This document shows positions 1 through 12,704 of a stretch of 64,000 bases of DNA, one piece after another. The position numbers were made by a program, and so were the translations under genes. Numbering within the stretch: the first letter of the stretch is position 1; each line of letters starts with the position of its first letter. This DNA comes from Hirsutella rhossiliensis (Eukaryota > Ascomycota > Sordariomycetes > Hypocreales > Ophiocordycipitaceae), in the NCBI RefSeq assembly GCF_020360975.1, contig NW_025408678.1, forward strand, positions 2,108,001 to 2,172,000, written 5' to 3'. Below the pieces are notes generated by a model. It did no database searches and was not told the DNA's origin. It was given only the letters and a program-made list of their open reading frames with translations.

Positions 1-1315
1 TGAGGCATGTTGAGAGGATGCTCGAAATATGCCAGAGCCGCTCCTCGAGCGGAGTTGGGAAATGCAAGTTCCATCCAGCGACATGAACTGCGCCGAACAC
101 GACTCCACCAATGCTCATGCCGAGTGCATATACCGGAAAGTTTCCTTTGATGATAGAGTCGTTGGGAATCCTGGCATTTGGGGGATTCCTGATTTGGAGG
201 TAGGGGTCGGTGCCAGGAATGAAGAGTATTCGAAGTGGAGCAGATTCAGTTGTGTTTCCGATCCAGTTTACGTGTCGCTCTGAGTCGGCCTCTATTAGTG
301 GCAAGGGGACTTGAGCACCCTGAGGTTTCGGGACAAGGAATATGTATGTGACGACAGCGCACACTGAGAAGGCGGTGACAACTAACTCGAGCTGGGCTAT
401 CGCAAGACCTTTTGCAGCCCTAACGATGACCTGAATCGCTGTCCAGAGAATTTGAACGATGGCAACAAGTTTTACGAATGAGTTAGCCTTGCTCTTGTCG
501 TGAATTTCGGCTGTTGTGATCATTGGTAGTCTCTTCATGACTCTCTCCCGTCGCATTTCGAATATATCTTTGCTACCCAAGATGTAGGATTTCGTCAAGC
601 CCTGAGGGCCCAATTCTGGAATGAGGACCTTGACGGGCGGAGTTTTTTTTTTCGCATTGGCATGCTCGATGACGGGAGCTGCAGCTATTCGACCCTCTTC
701 GCTTATCTGGGGCTGTCTATTGTCATGGCCGTCTTCTTGTCGAGTCTCTGGCTGCTGTTGTCCCTCGCGTACAACCATGGTAAATCCGCCCATCATTGCG
801 AAAAATCCATGAGTCAATCCCCACTCGACATTGTCAATTACCGCAAATCCGTGCATATCCCTTTTTACCGCCCTTGCCACCACAAAGTCGCCTATGGCCT
901 TGCCCATGATGAATTCTGGCCCGAGAATCGTGAAAACCATCCACTTGAGGTTGGTAGAGAACCCTGGAATGCTCCCCGTGACACTGCTCCAGCAGCCTTT
1001 TGCCCCTGACCTTATGTCGTACCACAAACGGCGGCAAAAATTGGGCTTCTGCTCAAGAAAGTCGATCTTGTCGAGACGATTTTGCAACGGCTCTTGGACC
1101 TGATCTCGCTGCTCTGGGATATTGAGGTGTTGAATAGACCAAGTGCAAGCAAAGATGGTGAAAAGGCAGCTCCATAGGATGTTGAGAGTACCCCGCGAGT
1201 CCGGAGACGAGACGAAATTGACCGGCGTGTCTGGGACTGTACAGGTCGTGTTAAATCGCGTGTAGGTATGAGACCTGCCAGCTGCAAAGAGAAGGAGGAT
1301 TATGAATTTTAGCAT
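1..1315 (-). CDS. Fungal multi-pass membrane protein of unknown function, 3' end off the window
   Basis: An uninterrupted minus-strand frame runs from an ATG at 1315-1313 to the left edge, giving 438 residues without a stop. It opens with a short hydrophobic stretch (residues 2-13). It has a membrane segment at about 43-62 (LNILWSCLFTIFACTW), further hydrophobic segments at about 280-300 and 309-328, and one at about 395-415. The middle carries a charged, probably cytosolic region (about 185-225, with a KKK run). The pattern 'RGTLNILWSCLFTIFACTW', 'EWGLTHGFFAMMGGF' and 'IHDKSKA..' followed by a membrane segment and 'LELVVTAFSV' is one I recognise from a large family of uncharacterised fungal membrane proteins; no reaction is known. 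The frame passes a 10-base T run at 643-652 intact. No intron is evident. The carboxy terminus lies left of the window. The family assignment rests on recall of the conserved blocks, not on a search. Confidence 0.85.
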   Translation of the reverse strand, partial: MLKFIILLLFAAGRSHTYTRFNTTCTVPDTPVNFVSSPDSRGTLNILWSCLFTIFACTWSIQHLNIPEQRDQVQEPLQNRLDKIDFLEQKPNFCRRLWYDIRSGAKGCWSSVTGSIPGFSTNLKWMVFTILGPEFIMGKAIGDFVVARAVKRDMHGFAVIDNVEWGLTHGFFAMMGGFTMVVREGQQQPETRQEDGHDNRQPQISEEGRIAAAPVIEHANAKKKTPPVKVLIPELGPQGLTKSYILGSKDIFEMRRERVMKRLPMITTAEIHDKSKANSFVKLVAIVQILWTAIQVIVRAAKGLAIAQLELVVTAFSVCAVVTYIFLVPKPQGAQVPLPLIEADSERHVNWIGNTTESAPLRILFIPGTDPYLQIRNPPNARIPNDSIIKGNFPVYALGMSIGGVVFGAVHVAGWNLHFPTPLEERLWHISSILSTCL

Positions 1316-2494
1316 GGTGAAATGTGCCGCCGACGAAATTTATATCGAGATCTGTCAGAATCCTATCTGGCCCTTTAAAAACGGTCAGGCTCGAAATCTG
1401 GATTTATCACTGACAAGAGCCTAGAATATAGCAGTTTGAAGACAGGCTGCGGGATAGCACCAGTTGGCCAGCGCGATCAAGGTACAGTTACAGTATGATA
1501 TTCTGCAAGAAACGGGGTAATTACATATGCAAAGAATTGGCGCAAAGATCTGCATCCTGTGCATAAAGAGGCGACACAGACTGTGCAATCTTCGCCAGTC
1601 GTTTTCGAGTATGTGGTCAAGCTGACCATCCCCCCCCCCTGACCATCCCCCCCCCCCCAATGCCCATGTAACCTGACCGGCGCCACGCTTTTCGTAGCAG
1701 TCAAGCCGACCATAAATTTTCCATTTTCCTATCCGTTTGGTCTTATCACGCATATGTCAGCAGCCGAAGAACCAATTAGGACCGCAGCCTCAACAGCCTC
1801 ACATCCCGCCATCAGGCCAAAATGACATGGTTTTGTAATGCCCAACACGTAAAATCATCGTGCAGTGCCCTTATCAGCAGTCGAGGAACCGCTGAGCCAC
1901 TTAAAACCGCAGTCACCACACACTCAAATCCAACTATCAAGCCACACTACGACATAACACCATAGCAATGCCTCAGTCAAATGTCCTCTTCTACTGTAAT
2001 TCGTCGAATTGGCCTCATCTCATTAATGCCTTGTTCACCCCTTAACATGGATAGCAATGCGTTTCTCCTCCTGTGTGGCACAGTACAGTACATATCAGAA
2101 ACGCGGTGGTTCTTTCACCTTCCCGCAGCAGAGAGGCAGTCACAGAATTACCCAATTGAGCAATTTATAGAGAGGTTCAGTTGTTTGAATGGTGATTAAA
2201 GAGCATCATAAAGATGATGATGGAGGAGAAGAACTTCCCCGCCGGGGCTTGCAACTGTCTCTCCTTCTTGGGCTTCTGATCTCGTGGCCTGACCATCTTG
2301 GCTCGGCTTGCAGGGAGGCCTCAGACCTGTACATTCTGACAGTATGCGTACGTATACTTCGTGTGCATACTCCGTACGTATTATCATATAAACCCCCGCA
2401 ATCCCCTCCTCGTCGCTGACAAAATCCCCCTCAATGCTTCCACCTGCCGTTCCCCGTCGTTTAAACTTTAACGCTTGTTCCTTTAGCCACAGCC
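1316..2494. other. Intergenic region between two divergent genes
   Basis: This is the shared 5' region of the membrane-protein gene (minus) and the NACHT gene (plus). No convincing coding sequence is present; the short open frames are chance. It holds two poly-C runs (about 1629-1660) and an imperfect duplication listed separately. TATA-like words occur but none could be tied to a start site. Confidence 0.6.
1757..1942. repeat. Imperfect direct duplication, about 65 bp units
   Basis: Two related stretches, about 1757-1818 and 1874-1942, share the order 'cagcagYcgaRgaacc', 'accgcag', 'aaatcc/catccc' and 'atcaRgcc'. They differ by small gaps and substitutions. They look like an old local duplication in the divergent promoter region. 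Confidence 0.4.
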
Positions 2495-5421
2495 ATGGAG
2501 CCACTGTTTGCCCTTGTCGTCGCATCCGAAGTTTTTGATTTTACCGACTTTGGAGGTGAACTGATTAGCAGGTCCTTCGTCGTGCGGGAGTCCGACCAGC
2601 CTCCGAAAGTGGAGGTGGTCAGGCTCACGGATACTATCAACACATTGCGGGCCGTCGCTTCGGAAGTCCTGAGCAAAATTGACAGCCTTAGATTGAGCTA
2701 CCGTACTCATTCCGATTCAATCGATCACCTCTACACCGAATGTGTCAGTTTTGAAAAAAACCTTCGCGAACAGCTCGTGAGGCTGGCAGTAGTGGCGAAG
2801 GAGAAACTTGACCAAGGCCGGATATCCCTTCAAACCCTCTGGCCTGCCGAGCATCTATCAGAATGGAGGCGGAGAGCCGAAAGAATTCGCGAACGGGTTG
2901 TAATGAATGCTTTAATGTGTACTTTGTGAGTTTGAGCCCACCGACTTGAGCCAGATCATCTTGCTAATTACAGGGTAGATATGATGCTAAGGAGGCGCGT
3001 GAGCGAATGCAAAGCACCGATGAAGGGGCCGATCACGTCACAGACATCGTATCTCGCGTCCAAGTCACAATGAATGCTTTAAAGGGTGATTTCAAGAGCA
3101 TCTCAGAGCGCAAGCCGCTGGGAGACGAGGGGTGGGAGAGAATCGATGATGCACTTTGGGCTGTGACCGGGCTTGTCGACATTTCTTGCGACATACCTTC
3201 TCAGTATCCAGACCCGCCGTCTTCCTCGACCTCATCATCCAGACCAAGACAACACCAACTTCGCGAAAAAATCCTACGCAGTCTTGCATTCGGGGGCATG
3301 GCCGAACGCAGCAAGAAAATTCCAACCGCGTATCCAGATACTTTTGGTTGGTTATTTCACGCCGAAGGTGGATGTGAACCGGGGAATGGCCAGTCTATGA
3401 ACTTCATGCAGTGGCTGGGGTCACAAACCGAGGATATTTTCTGGATCACTGGCAAACCAGCATCAGGGAAGAGCACTTTGATGAAGTACATCTCTACCCA
3501 CAAAGACCTACGGCCCTATCTTGAAGAATGGGCTGGTAGTTCCGCACTTCTCACTGCCAAGTTTTACTTCTGGGGTCCCGGATCGAAGATCCAGAAGTCT
3601 CGCATCGGCCTTCTGAGGTCCTTGCTTTATCAACTCCTCGAACAGCGACCGGATCTTTGCGAGTTGGTCGCTCCAAGAAGGCGGATCTTTTTCGACCTCG
3701 CCGGGGACAAGGCTGAGTCTCCGGATTGGAACTGGGTCGAGCTGCAGAAATGTTTACTGAGGTTCGGGTCCCATACTCGCAACCGCGCGCGACTGGCTCT
3801 TTTTGTTGATGGACTCGACGAATACGACAAATACGACGGAACCACCCAAGATCTAATCGCCCTTCTCAAACAGATGCATCAAGACTACAACCTAAAGCTT
3901 TGCGTCTCAAGCCGGCCTTGGAATGAGTTCGAGGATGCGTTTGGCTCGAGCCCCTCACTGAAGATGGAAAATCTTACGGCCAACGACATTGAGACATATA
4001 TCAATAGCCGTTTCAATGAAAGCAGGGCTCTGCGAAACCTGAGCAAAATTGTATCAGGTGATGTCCAATATCTGAAGACGGAAATGCGGCAAAGAGCTAA
4101 TGGAGTGTTTCTCTGGGTCGTCCTTGTTATGGAGCGGCTTATCAAGACAGCCCAGGGAACGCCCCTTTTCGGAGAAATTTGGGAAGTCTTCAATCAACTT
4201 CCCAGGGACCTAAACGAGCTCTACGAACGTATAATGAGCACAGTTGACGCTGCTAAAAAGAAGACTGCATCCAGGTTGTACCAGCTAGTCATGGAATGGA
4301 AGCGGAATTGGAGCGGCCAAATTGATGCTATTCTTCTATGGCTTGCCGTGGGATGCCAGGACCCCACGAAGCAACTTCTGTATCCGGCAATGCAAGGCCA
4401 TGCCTTCATCCCTGGAATGGTCAAAAGACTTTTGGAGGAACATACCAAGGGAATCTTGCAGGTCTCTGGGAGCCCAACCCAGACCGTCGATTTCCTTCAC
4501 CGAACAGCCTTTGACTGGCTGAAGGAGAAAGACAACTGGGAGAAGATATGTTCACAACAACCCTCTGGATTTCAAAGCTGTCTTACTTTGATCGCCACTT
4601 TGGTCGGCCATCTGCGATCTTTGGAAGAAGTCAGCAATGATACTACGACACGGAGAGAGCACCGAAGACAGTGCGTTTTCCGAATTCTCAAGTTCTCCAG
4701 AGGTGTCACCAACACGGCAGAGAACAGACGACAGCTAGCAGCCATTCTTGACCAGTTGGAGTTGGAAGGGCTTCTACCACCACTAGACGTGGACACAATC
4801 TTTCACAAAACTCAATTCTCAAGGAAGAGTAGATTGGTTCAAAATGGCTTCTTAGCCTTGGCAGCATCCTGGAGCTGCCTTCCGTTCCTTCAGGGGAAGT
4901 GTGACGGGAGCCCTGAAGTGCTGCATAGTAAAGATCAAGAAGCGTTCAAATATGTATTATCAGGCGGGCCGAGGCCCGTATCTCTTCTCGAGGCCGCAGT
5001 CTTTGGGGCTGTTCCCCGGGTGATTAGTCGCCGTTATACCAGCTGGCTTGATGAAGTGAGGGGCTTTAGTAAGTGGCAAGTGTCTATGCGAGTTGACACT
5101 GTCAAGTTCCTGGTTGAGAAGTGTTATCTCGAGAAGAACAAGAAGCCACCAAAGGACGTTAAAGAACACGTCAAACAGTTCAAAGAGAACACCAAGCTGG
5201 GCGAAGGGGATTTTGAGAATCATTACTGGACGCTTGTGGCTATGATGTTCGGTGGGCTCTCGACCTCGGCCTCTTTCAACCAGGAGAAGCGCCGACTTTT
5301 GCCGGACATTGAGGAAAGCCGTTTCGTGGAGGAGTTCCCGCAGTTTGAAATCACACCTACACAGTCTCGCCAGCCAGACGCTACTCTGCGGCCATGGCCA
5401 TCGAACTCTTACTGGCGATGA
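2495..5421 (+). CDS. NACHT-domain STAND NTPase (NLR-like), two exons
   Basis: ATG at 2495. Exon 1 ends near 2899 and exon 2 starts at 2974 (intron GTAATG...CTAATTACAG, 74 bp), giving about 950 residues. An alternative in-frame pair is a donor at 2926 (GTGAGT) with an acceptor at 2978. The start 'MEPLFALVVASEVFDFTDFG' resembles the N-terminal domain of fungal STAND proteins, followed by a helical region. The P-loop GKPASGKST lies at about residue 295 (DNA 3451-3477). Walker B is LALFVDGLDEYD (DNA about 3793-3828), followed by a sensor-like CVSSRPW. The part after this (LPRDLNELYERIM and LHRTAFDWL) matches the helical region usual after NACHT in these proteins. No WD40, ankyrin or TPR repeats follow, so the protein ends in a non-repeat carboxy-terminal region. 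Such proteins are thought to act in heterokaryon incompatibility and innate recognition; the role here is inferred from family only. Confidence 0.9.
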
Positions 5422-5549
5422 GGGACCTCGCTCAGTCGGTGATTGCGGTCGGCCGACTGAATCAGTTAGTGTCTTGATAGCCGTTACACTACTAGCACTA
5501 GCGTGAACTGGCCGTACTTCATATCTCGCGCATATGCTAAGGAGCTTGA

Positions 5550-6188
5550 CGCTATCGTCTACGCGACATGCAGATGATGCTCAGGGGCATCGAGCCCGTC
5601 TTCGAAAGCCTGTTCGATGACCGCCAAACCGAACTGGTGGCGCCGCTGATGCAAGATCTGCCATTGATCCAGGGCGGGCAGGCAGACGCCGCAGTCGAGG
5701 CCATATCGGGCCTGCGGCCACTCTGCGTGGATCTGATCGCCGTGGAATACTACCAACAGCTGCTCGGCATCGCCCATGAAGCTGCGTAAGAGCTCGTTTG
5801 ACGGTGAGTCCCGCCTCGCCCCCTCGTCCCGACGTAGGGGCTGACGACGGTGGAGCCTATAAGGCCAACGCGAGGGAATACGCCTGGTGGATGATGCTGC
5901 CCCACGCCTCGTTCCAGGAGCTCATCAACCTCAGCCGCCAGACCATGGTGTTGCTGCACTCTCACTGGATCGCGCTCTCGCAGGTCATGGCGTTCATCAT
6001 GGATAGGGAGCTGGACGTGCGGGAGAAGCAGCCAGCACAGCAGGACAGTAGCATGGACCCGAGCTTCATCCGCTGGCTCGAGTGCCTCAGCGCGCGGGTC
6101 GACGGCAGACACGCCGTGTACAACCAGTGGCCGGTCTGTGGACGAGCAGTTGGACCGGGACATGACGTTTTTCGGCAAGCGCGGGTAG
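5550..6188 (+). pseudogene. Truncated, frameshifted C-terminal fragment of a fungal Zn2Cys6-regulator-like protein
   Basis: Coding similarity begins at about 5550 (RYRLRDMQ..), just after an in-frame TGA at 5547. It runs through 'LLGIAHEAA', then must shift by one base at about 5787 to read KSSFD. A clean 52-bp intron follows (GTGAGT 5804 to GGAG 5855, with a GCTGAC branch site). It continues as YKANAREYAWWMMLP..LINLSRQTM and ends NQWPV. A second frame break near 6137 is needed to reach VDEQLDRDMTFFGKRG and the stop at 6186-6188. This tail resembles what I recall as the C-terminal region of fungal regulator-like proteins, but no DNA-binding domain is present upstream. Two separate frame breaks and the missing amino-terminal half mark it as a relic, unless both are sequencing errors. 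The exact family is recalled, not searched. Confidence 0.65.
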
Positions 6189-7605
6189 CCAGACGGAGGA
6201 ATGCTCGGAGACTGGGGCGCTGCTCTCGAGTTGTCGCAGGCCGAGGGCTCCTGGCAGTAGCAGATGTTTGGAGTTTCGTGGGTGCTTGGCTCGGGCTAGT
6301 AGATGGGCTGTGACGACGTCCGGGCCCAGGCAGCCGGATATCTCAGTTAGCCTCGTCGCGGGCGCAGCCACACTGTCATAGCCAGGTTCTGTCTGTACAT
6401 TGTAGAGAGACCTTCGAGGGGGTGTCAAGGGAGAGCGCACGGAAGCTCCGGGGCACGTTTGAGAGTCTGAAAGACCACTAGACGCTCCCGGCGCCAGCGG
6501 GCTGCTGCTGAGCGGACGCCGTTGTTACTGGAGGGACGGAGTGTCGCTCTGAAGGCCAACCCCGTAGATCAACCTTGTATACTGTAAGAGAGGAGCGACA
6601 ACTTTGCGCAGCCTGTCCCGCGTCTTGCCTTGAGCATGGGCACCGAACCCTCGTAGGGCAACAATTGTCCAGGCGATCAGTACTATGAGAGAATTGGCAA
6701 TGAGATTTGCCAACAGGCGTGATTTAAGCTTTACGGCATGTTATACAACCTCCATCTTGGAAGCTTACGCGATTCGTTTGGAAAGCAGGTAATTATGGTC
6801 TGGCTGAGAGGCACGGAACCTGTAGATGCCTTGCCATAACTGACCACGACCCGTGAGCCTTGAGTGAGCAGGAAAGCCGAGCCATATATCAGCAATAGCC
6901 AGACGTTGGTTCTTTTCAAGCTAGGTCATAATAATAAGACAGCAGAATTTGGGCACTGTTGTCACAAAATAAACACCAGACAACAGAGAGTCCTTGGCAG
7001 GGGAGAGTTTCGCTATAGCAGATGGCTTATGTATGTCAGAAAGGGACCCCACTTTGCACGACTCGACGAGCATGCCGCCCCAACTTTGTGGCTTTGGGAT
7101 GTCAGCTTGTTGGCTCGGGGCAGCGGCCGAACTGGGGTTCACTGGCTCGGAGCCCTCCACGCCTTGTTGCTACTAATGCAATTACGCAACTCGGTGAGCT
7201 GGCCAAGTGGCGGCTGCATCCTTCTCTAGGCTCGGGGCTGTGCTACATGTCCGCCTGTCATGGGGCCCCGCTGAAAGCAAGTGGCCCCCGAAAGAGAGCC
7301 CAGATGCTGCAAGAAACCGTTCTGGATGGGGAGGGATACCAGCGGTCATCGCCCATTGTATTAGCGGGGCCCGAATATATTTGTGTAACAAAAGTTCCTC
7401 AGCTGGCGGATAGCATATTTTTTCCTGGCACGTCCCACATATCATAAAGGGGGGGGCCGCTGTAGTTACTTACTGCATATACTTCAAGCAAGCACACAAA
7501 ATCTGGTCGGTGTTCAGCTTCAAACCTTCATCCTCTCTGGCCTCCCACCGCTCTAGTCCACTTGGTTCCTTGAATCCTCTCGATTTAATCAACACTACTT
7601 TGCAC
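6189..7605. other. Gene-poor interval upstream of the first GMC oxidoreductase
   Basis: Only short overlapping open frames on both strands are present, none with a recognisable motif. The last 300 bp form the promoter and leader of the GMC gene; G-rich and CT-rich tracts lie near 7448 and 7540. Confidence 0.5.
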
Positions 7606-9670
7606 ATGTCCGTTGACGAGTCACAAATAGAACACTATGACTATATCGTCATTGGTGGCGGTACCGCTGGCCTCGTGGTTGCATCCCGCTTGAGCGAAGA
7701 CGCAAGCACGAGTGTCCTCGTAATCGAAGCTGGCGGCGATAGGAGCCATGATCCCCTTGTATTGACTCCAGGCATGATGACAGCCATGTACGGGAAAGAC
7801 CAATATGACTGGAACTTCATCTCTCCGCCACAAGTAAGCTTAGCTTCCAGGCTATTCCTCGTATGCCTTCTCGCAAGGATCATATATGTACTCAAAATAA
7901 GTCGCTAGCCCAAACTCAACAACCGAACCATACCCCAAGCGAGGGGTCGTATGCTTGGGGGAAGTTCTTTGCTGAACTTCCTTATGGTTGTCTACCCCAG
8001 CAAGGCCAGCATCGACGCCTGGGGCGCTCTGGGGAACGGGGGCTGGAACTACGACGCGCTGGCCCCCTACTATCGCAAATTCGCGAAAACCCACCCGCCA
8101 TCCCAGAATGCCCGGGAGTTCTGCCGTCTGGACGGACTTTGTATTCAGGGGATCTCTGCGGCGGAGACTGGGCCCCTTGCGGTGACCTTTGGCGAAGGGT
8201 TTGGACCCAACAACGCGGCATGGTTCGACGCGTTCGAAGAACTCGGTCTGAATATGGCCACTGATCCGCGGACTGGAATGGCAGGCGTAGGCGCCTTCCA
8301 GCAGCCGGCGACCATCGATCCCATTGCGAAGACGAGGACATCGGCAGTCTCGGCCTATTTGACGCCGAAGGTAAGGAGCCGAGGCAATCTAACAATCCTA
8401 ACAAATACACTGGTCAAGAGGATCATTCTCGAACCTGTGGTCAGTGGCGATAATGTCGAGTTCGTCGCGAAAGGCGTGGAAATCAGGTCCGAAGATGGCA
8501 GTAACCGTCGGGTTGGCGCTCGAAATGAGGTTATCCTCGCTGCCGGGGCGCTCCACACCCCCCAAATCCTCGAACTCTCTGGGATCGGGAGCCGCGAGCT
8601 TCTTGAGAAGCATGGAGTGCCCGTGTTGATTGTGAGATTCCTCCCTGCTAGTGGCTTCCCTACCCGCGTGTGTGGTATTCTCACTCACTGTGCTAATATG
8701 TGCGAAAGGACAACCCAAATGTCGGCGAACATATGCAGGACCACCCTGTTGTGGCTGAGAACTTCGAGGTTGCAGATAGTGTAACGTCAGGGGACATGCT
8801 TCGAGATCCTGCTCTTATTCAGGCCGTTGTTGCTCAGTACCAAGCAAATCAGGAAGGACCCCTGAGCCAGAGCATTATCAGTTCTGCCTATGTTCCAAGT
8901 AAGAGCTCCTTCATACTGCCCCGGTACCAGAAACGTAAACGGGCTAACAAAATCGAGCAGTGGCTGACTCCTCTGGAGTCCTAAGCACTGATGCTCGCCG
9001 ACAGCTGTTGGACAGACACCTCGGAGCCGCTACAAAGTGTTCAGAAGCAGAGCGAGGTGTGATCCGGGCAATTCTAGAAACTGACAATGAGGCAGCCTAT
9101 CAGTGTCTGCTATTTCCAATGCAGAGCAATATCATGGACAATCCGACACACGTGGGCGAATATCTGGTGCCGGTCCTTCCTGAGAACTACCTCACCATAA
9201 TGACAATTCTCAACTACCCCTTCTCGCGCGGCTCATGCCACATTGTCTCCCCGCACGTGGAAGACAAGCCAGTGTGGGACCCTCGATATAACGACGAGGA
9301 CATCGATATGGAGCTCCTCGTGAGGGGCGTCCAATTTGTCAGCAAGCTCGTGGCGACGCAGCCGCTGAGGAAGATCATCAAGGAGGGCGGCAAACGCTCG
9401 TCCGAGGGGGAGAGCCTCGATGCGGCCAAGGACGTCGTTCGGAAGCGCCAAGTCTCGGTCTTCCATGTTAGCAGCAGCGCAGCGATGCTGCCAAGGGAAG
9501 CAGGAGGTGTCGTCGACTCGCGTCTTCGTGTCTATGGCGTAAAAAACTTGCGCGTTATAGATGCGAGTATTTTCCCCCTCGAGCCGCTTGGCAATATCCA
9601 GTCTACAGTGTATGCTGTAGCTGAGAGGGCAGCTGACATTATAAAGAAGGACAGAGAAAACGCTGAATAG
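7606..9670 (+). CDS. GMC (FAD-dependent) oxidoreductase, four exons, intact
   Basis: Exons 7606-7833, 7909-8631, 8709-8898 and 8961-9670 join in frame to 616 residues. The introns (75, 77 and 62 bp) have GTAAGC, GTGAGA and GTAAGA donors and AG acceptors. The ATG at 7606 is preferred because no ATG precedes it in frame. The FAD-binding Rossmann motif is VIGGGTAG (residues 15-22), followed by VIEAGG. The second GMC signature is present (RGRMLGGSSLLNF, about 87-99), as is the ATP-like AAGALHTPQILELSGIG block. The conserved end is SRLRVYGVKNLRVIDASIFP. The catalytic pair would be His549 (FHVSSSAAM) and Asn592 (GNIQST). The usual GT before the second half of the His motif is replaced by SSS. There is no signal peptide, so it is probably intracellular. 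Such enzymes oxidise alcohols, often in secondary metabolism; the substrate is unknown. Confidence 0.92.
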
Positions 9671-10597
9671 GTTAGGCGTCTAGGAGGTCCTTATACTCTT
9701 TGGTAGCTGGGGATATCTATTTATAGTAATAGTCCTTGCTAAGCTTTCTATTTATTTACCTATATATAATACTTTTTAAAAGCTACTAGTTATAAAATTC
9801 TTTATAAAGCTTTTAACACACCTACCTTTCTTTTGAAGGCGAAAAAGAGAAAAACTATTTATAGTGGTTCAGCAAGTTTAATTACAACAGACTACCGGGG
9901 TATAACGAGCATTCTAAAGCTAAAGAAAGAAGGAGGGAAGACAGAATCAAGCGGGCTACGTGATGGGTGAGAAGGTATAGCTGCGGTTCGCAAATAGATT
10001 TTAATGAGAAATAATAATGCAAGCTAGTAGGAACAACACAAGGGCACATTGGCGCTTATAAGCTCCTCTAAGAGCACAGAGCGATGCGAAGGTACACCGG
10101 CTTCTCTTACTGTAGCTTGCTTGTGCCTCACATAGATGCTATAATCTTAAGTGTGAGGTAGAGGCTGGAAAGCTTATATCGCAAAAAGAGGATTGGTCCG
10201 AGTAAGGCACACAAAGGAGGTCCCTGGCAAGAAGGTTAATGGATCTTTAAGGAGGAAAGGAAAAAGAAATGCGAGCGTAGCCCCTATAGGTGCGGCAGCC
10301 GCTTATATACACACGTGCGGGAACAGCAGACATTCCGCACCAACACACAGGGTGTCAACCCCATAACACTACTCAAACAGTACGCCTAACTTTTGCTAGA
10401 AGGTGTATAGGTTTAAGAACTATAGTTAGGCCGTTTTAGTCCCTCGTTAATCAAGTACTCGCTAATTCACTCGCCAACCTGCACGCTCTATGATGGCAGG
10501 GCCGTATATAAACATTCGATTCTTTCTGTGTCTCTCATTTTACACTCATCTTAAATCTTCGCAGTTCACGGAAAGTTGGCTAATGGGCGGCCTCAAA
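9671..10597. other. AT-rich convergent intergenic region
   Basis: This lies between the 3' ends of the two GMC genes. The first 150 bp are very AT-rich with TA-rich words typical of RIP-touched DNA. No coding sequence or RNA gene was recognised. Confidence 0.5.

Positions 10598-12704
<2,107 letters not shown>

Noticed and set aside
1339..1344. TATAAA on the minus strand upstream of the membrane-protein ATG
   Set aside because: It is only about 24 bp from the ATG, which leaves no room for a leader, so it is not supported as a TATA box.
1629..1660. Poly-C runs as a structured element
   Set aside because: Simple homopolymer tracts around a repeated TGACCAT word; nothing else supports a function.
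5750..6178. 142-codon minus-strand frame
   Set aside because: Shadow of the regulator-like relic on the plus strand; no motif of its own.
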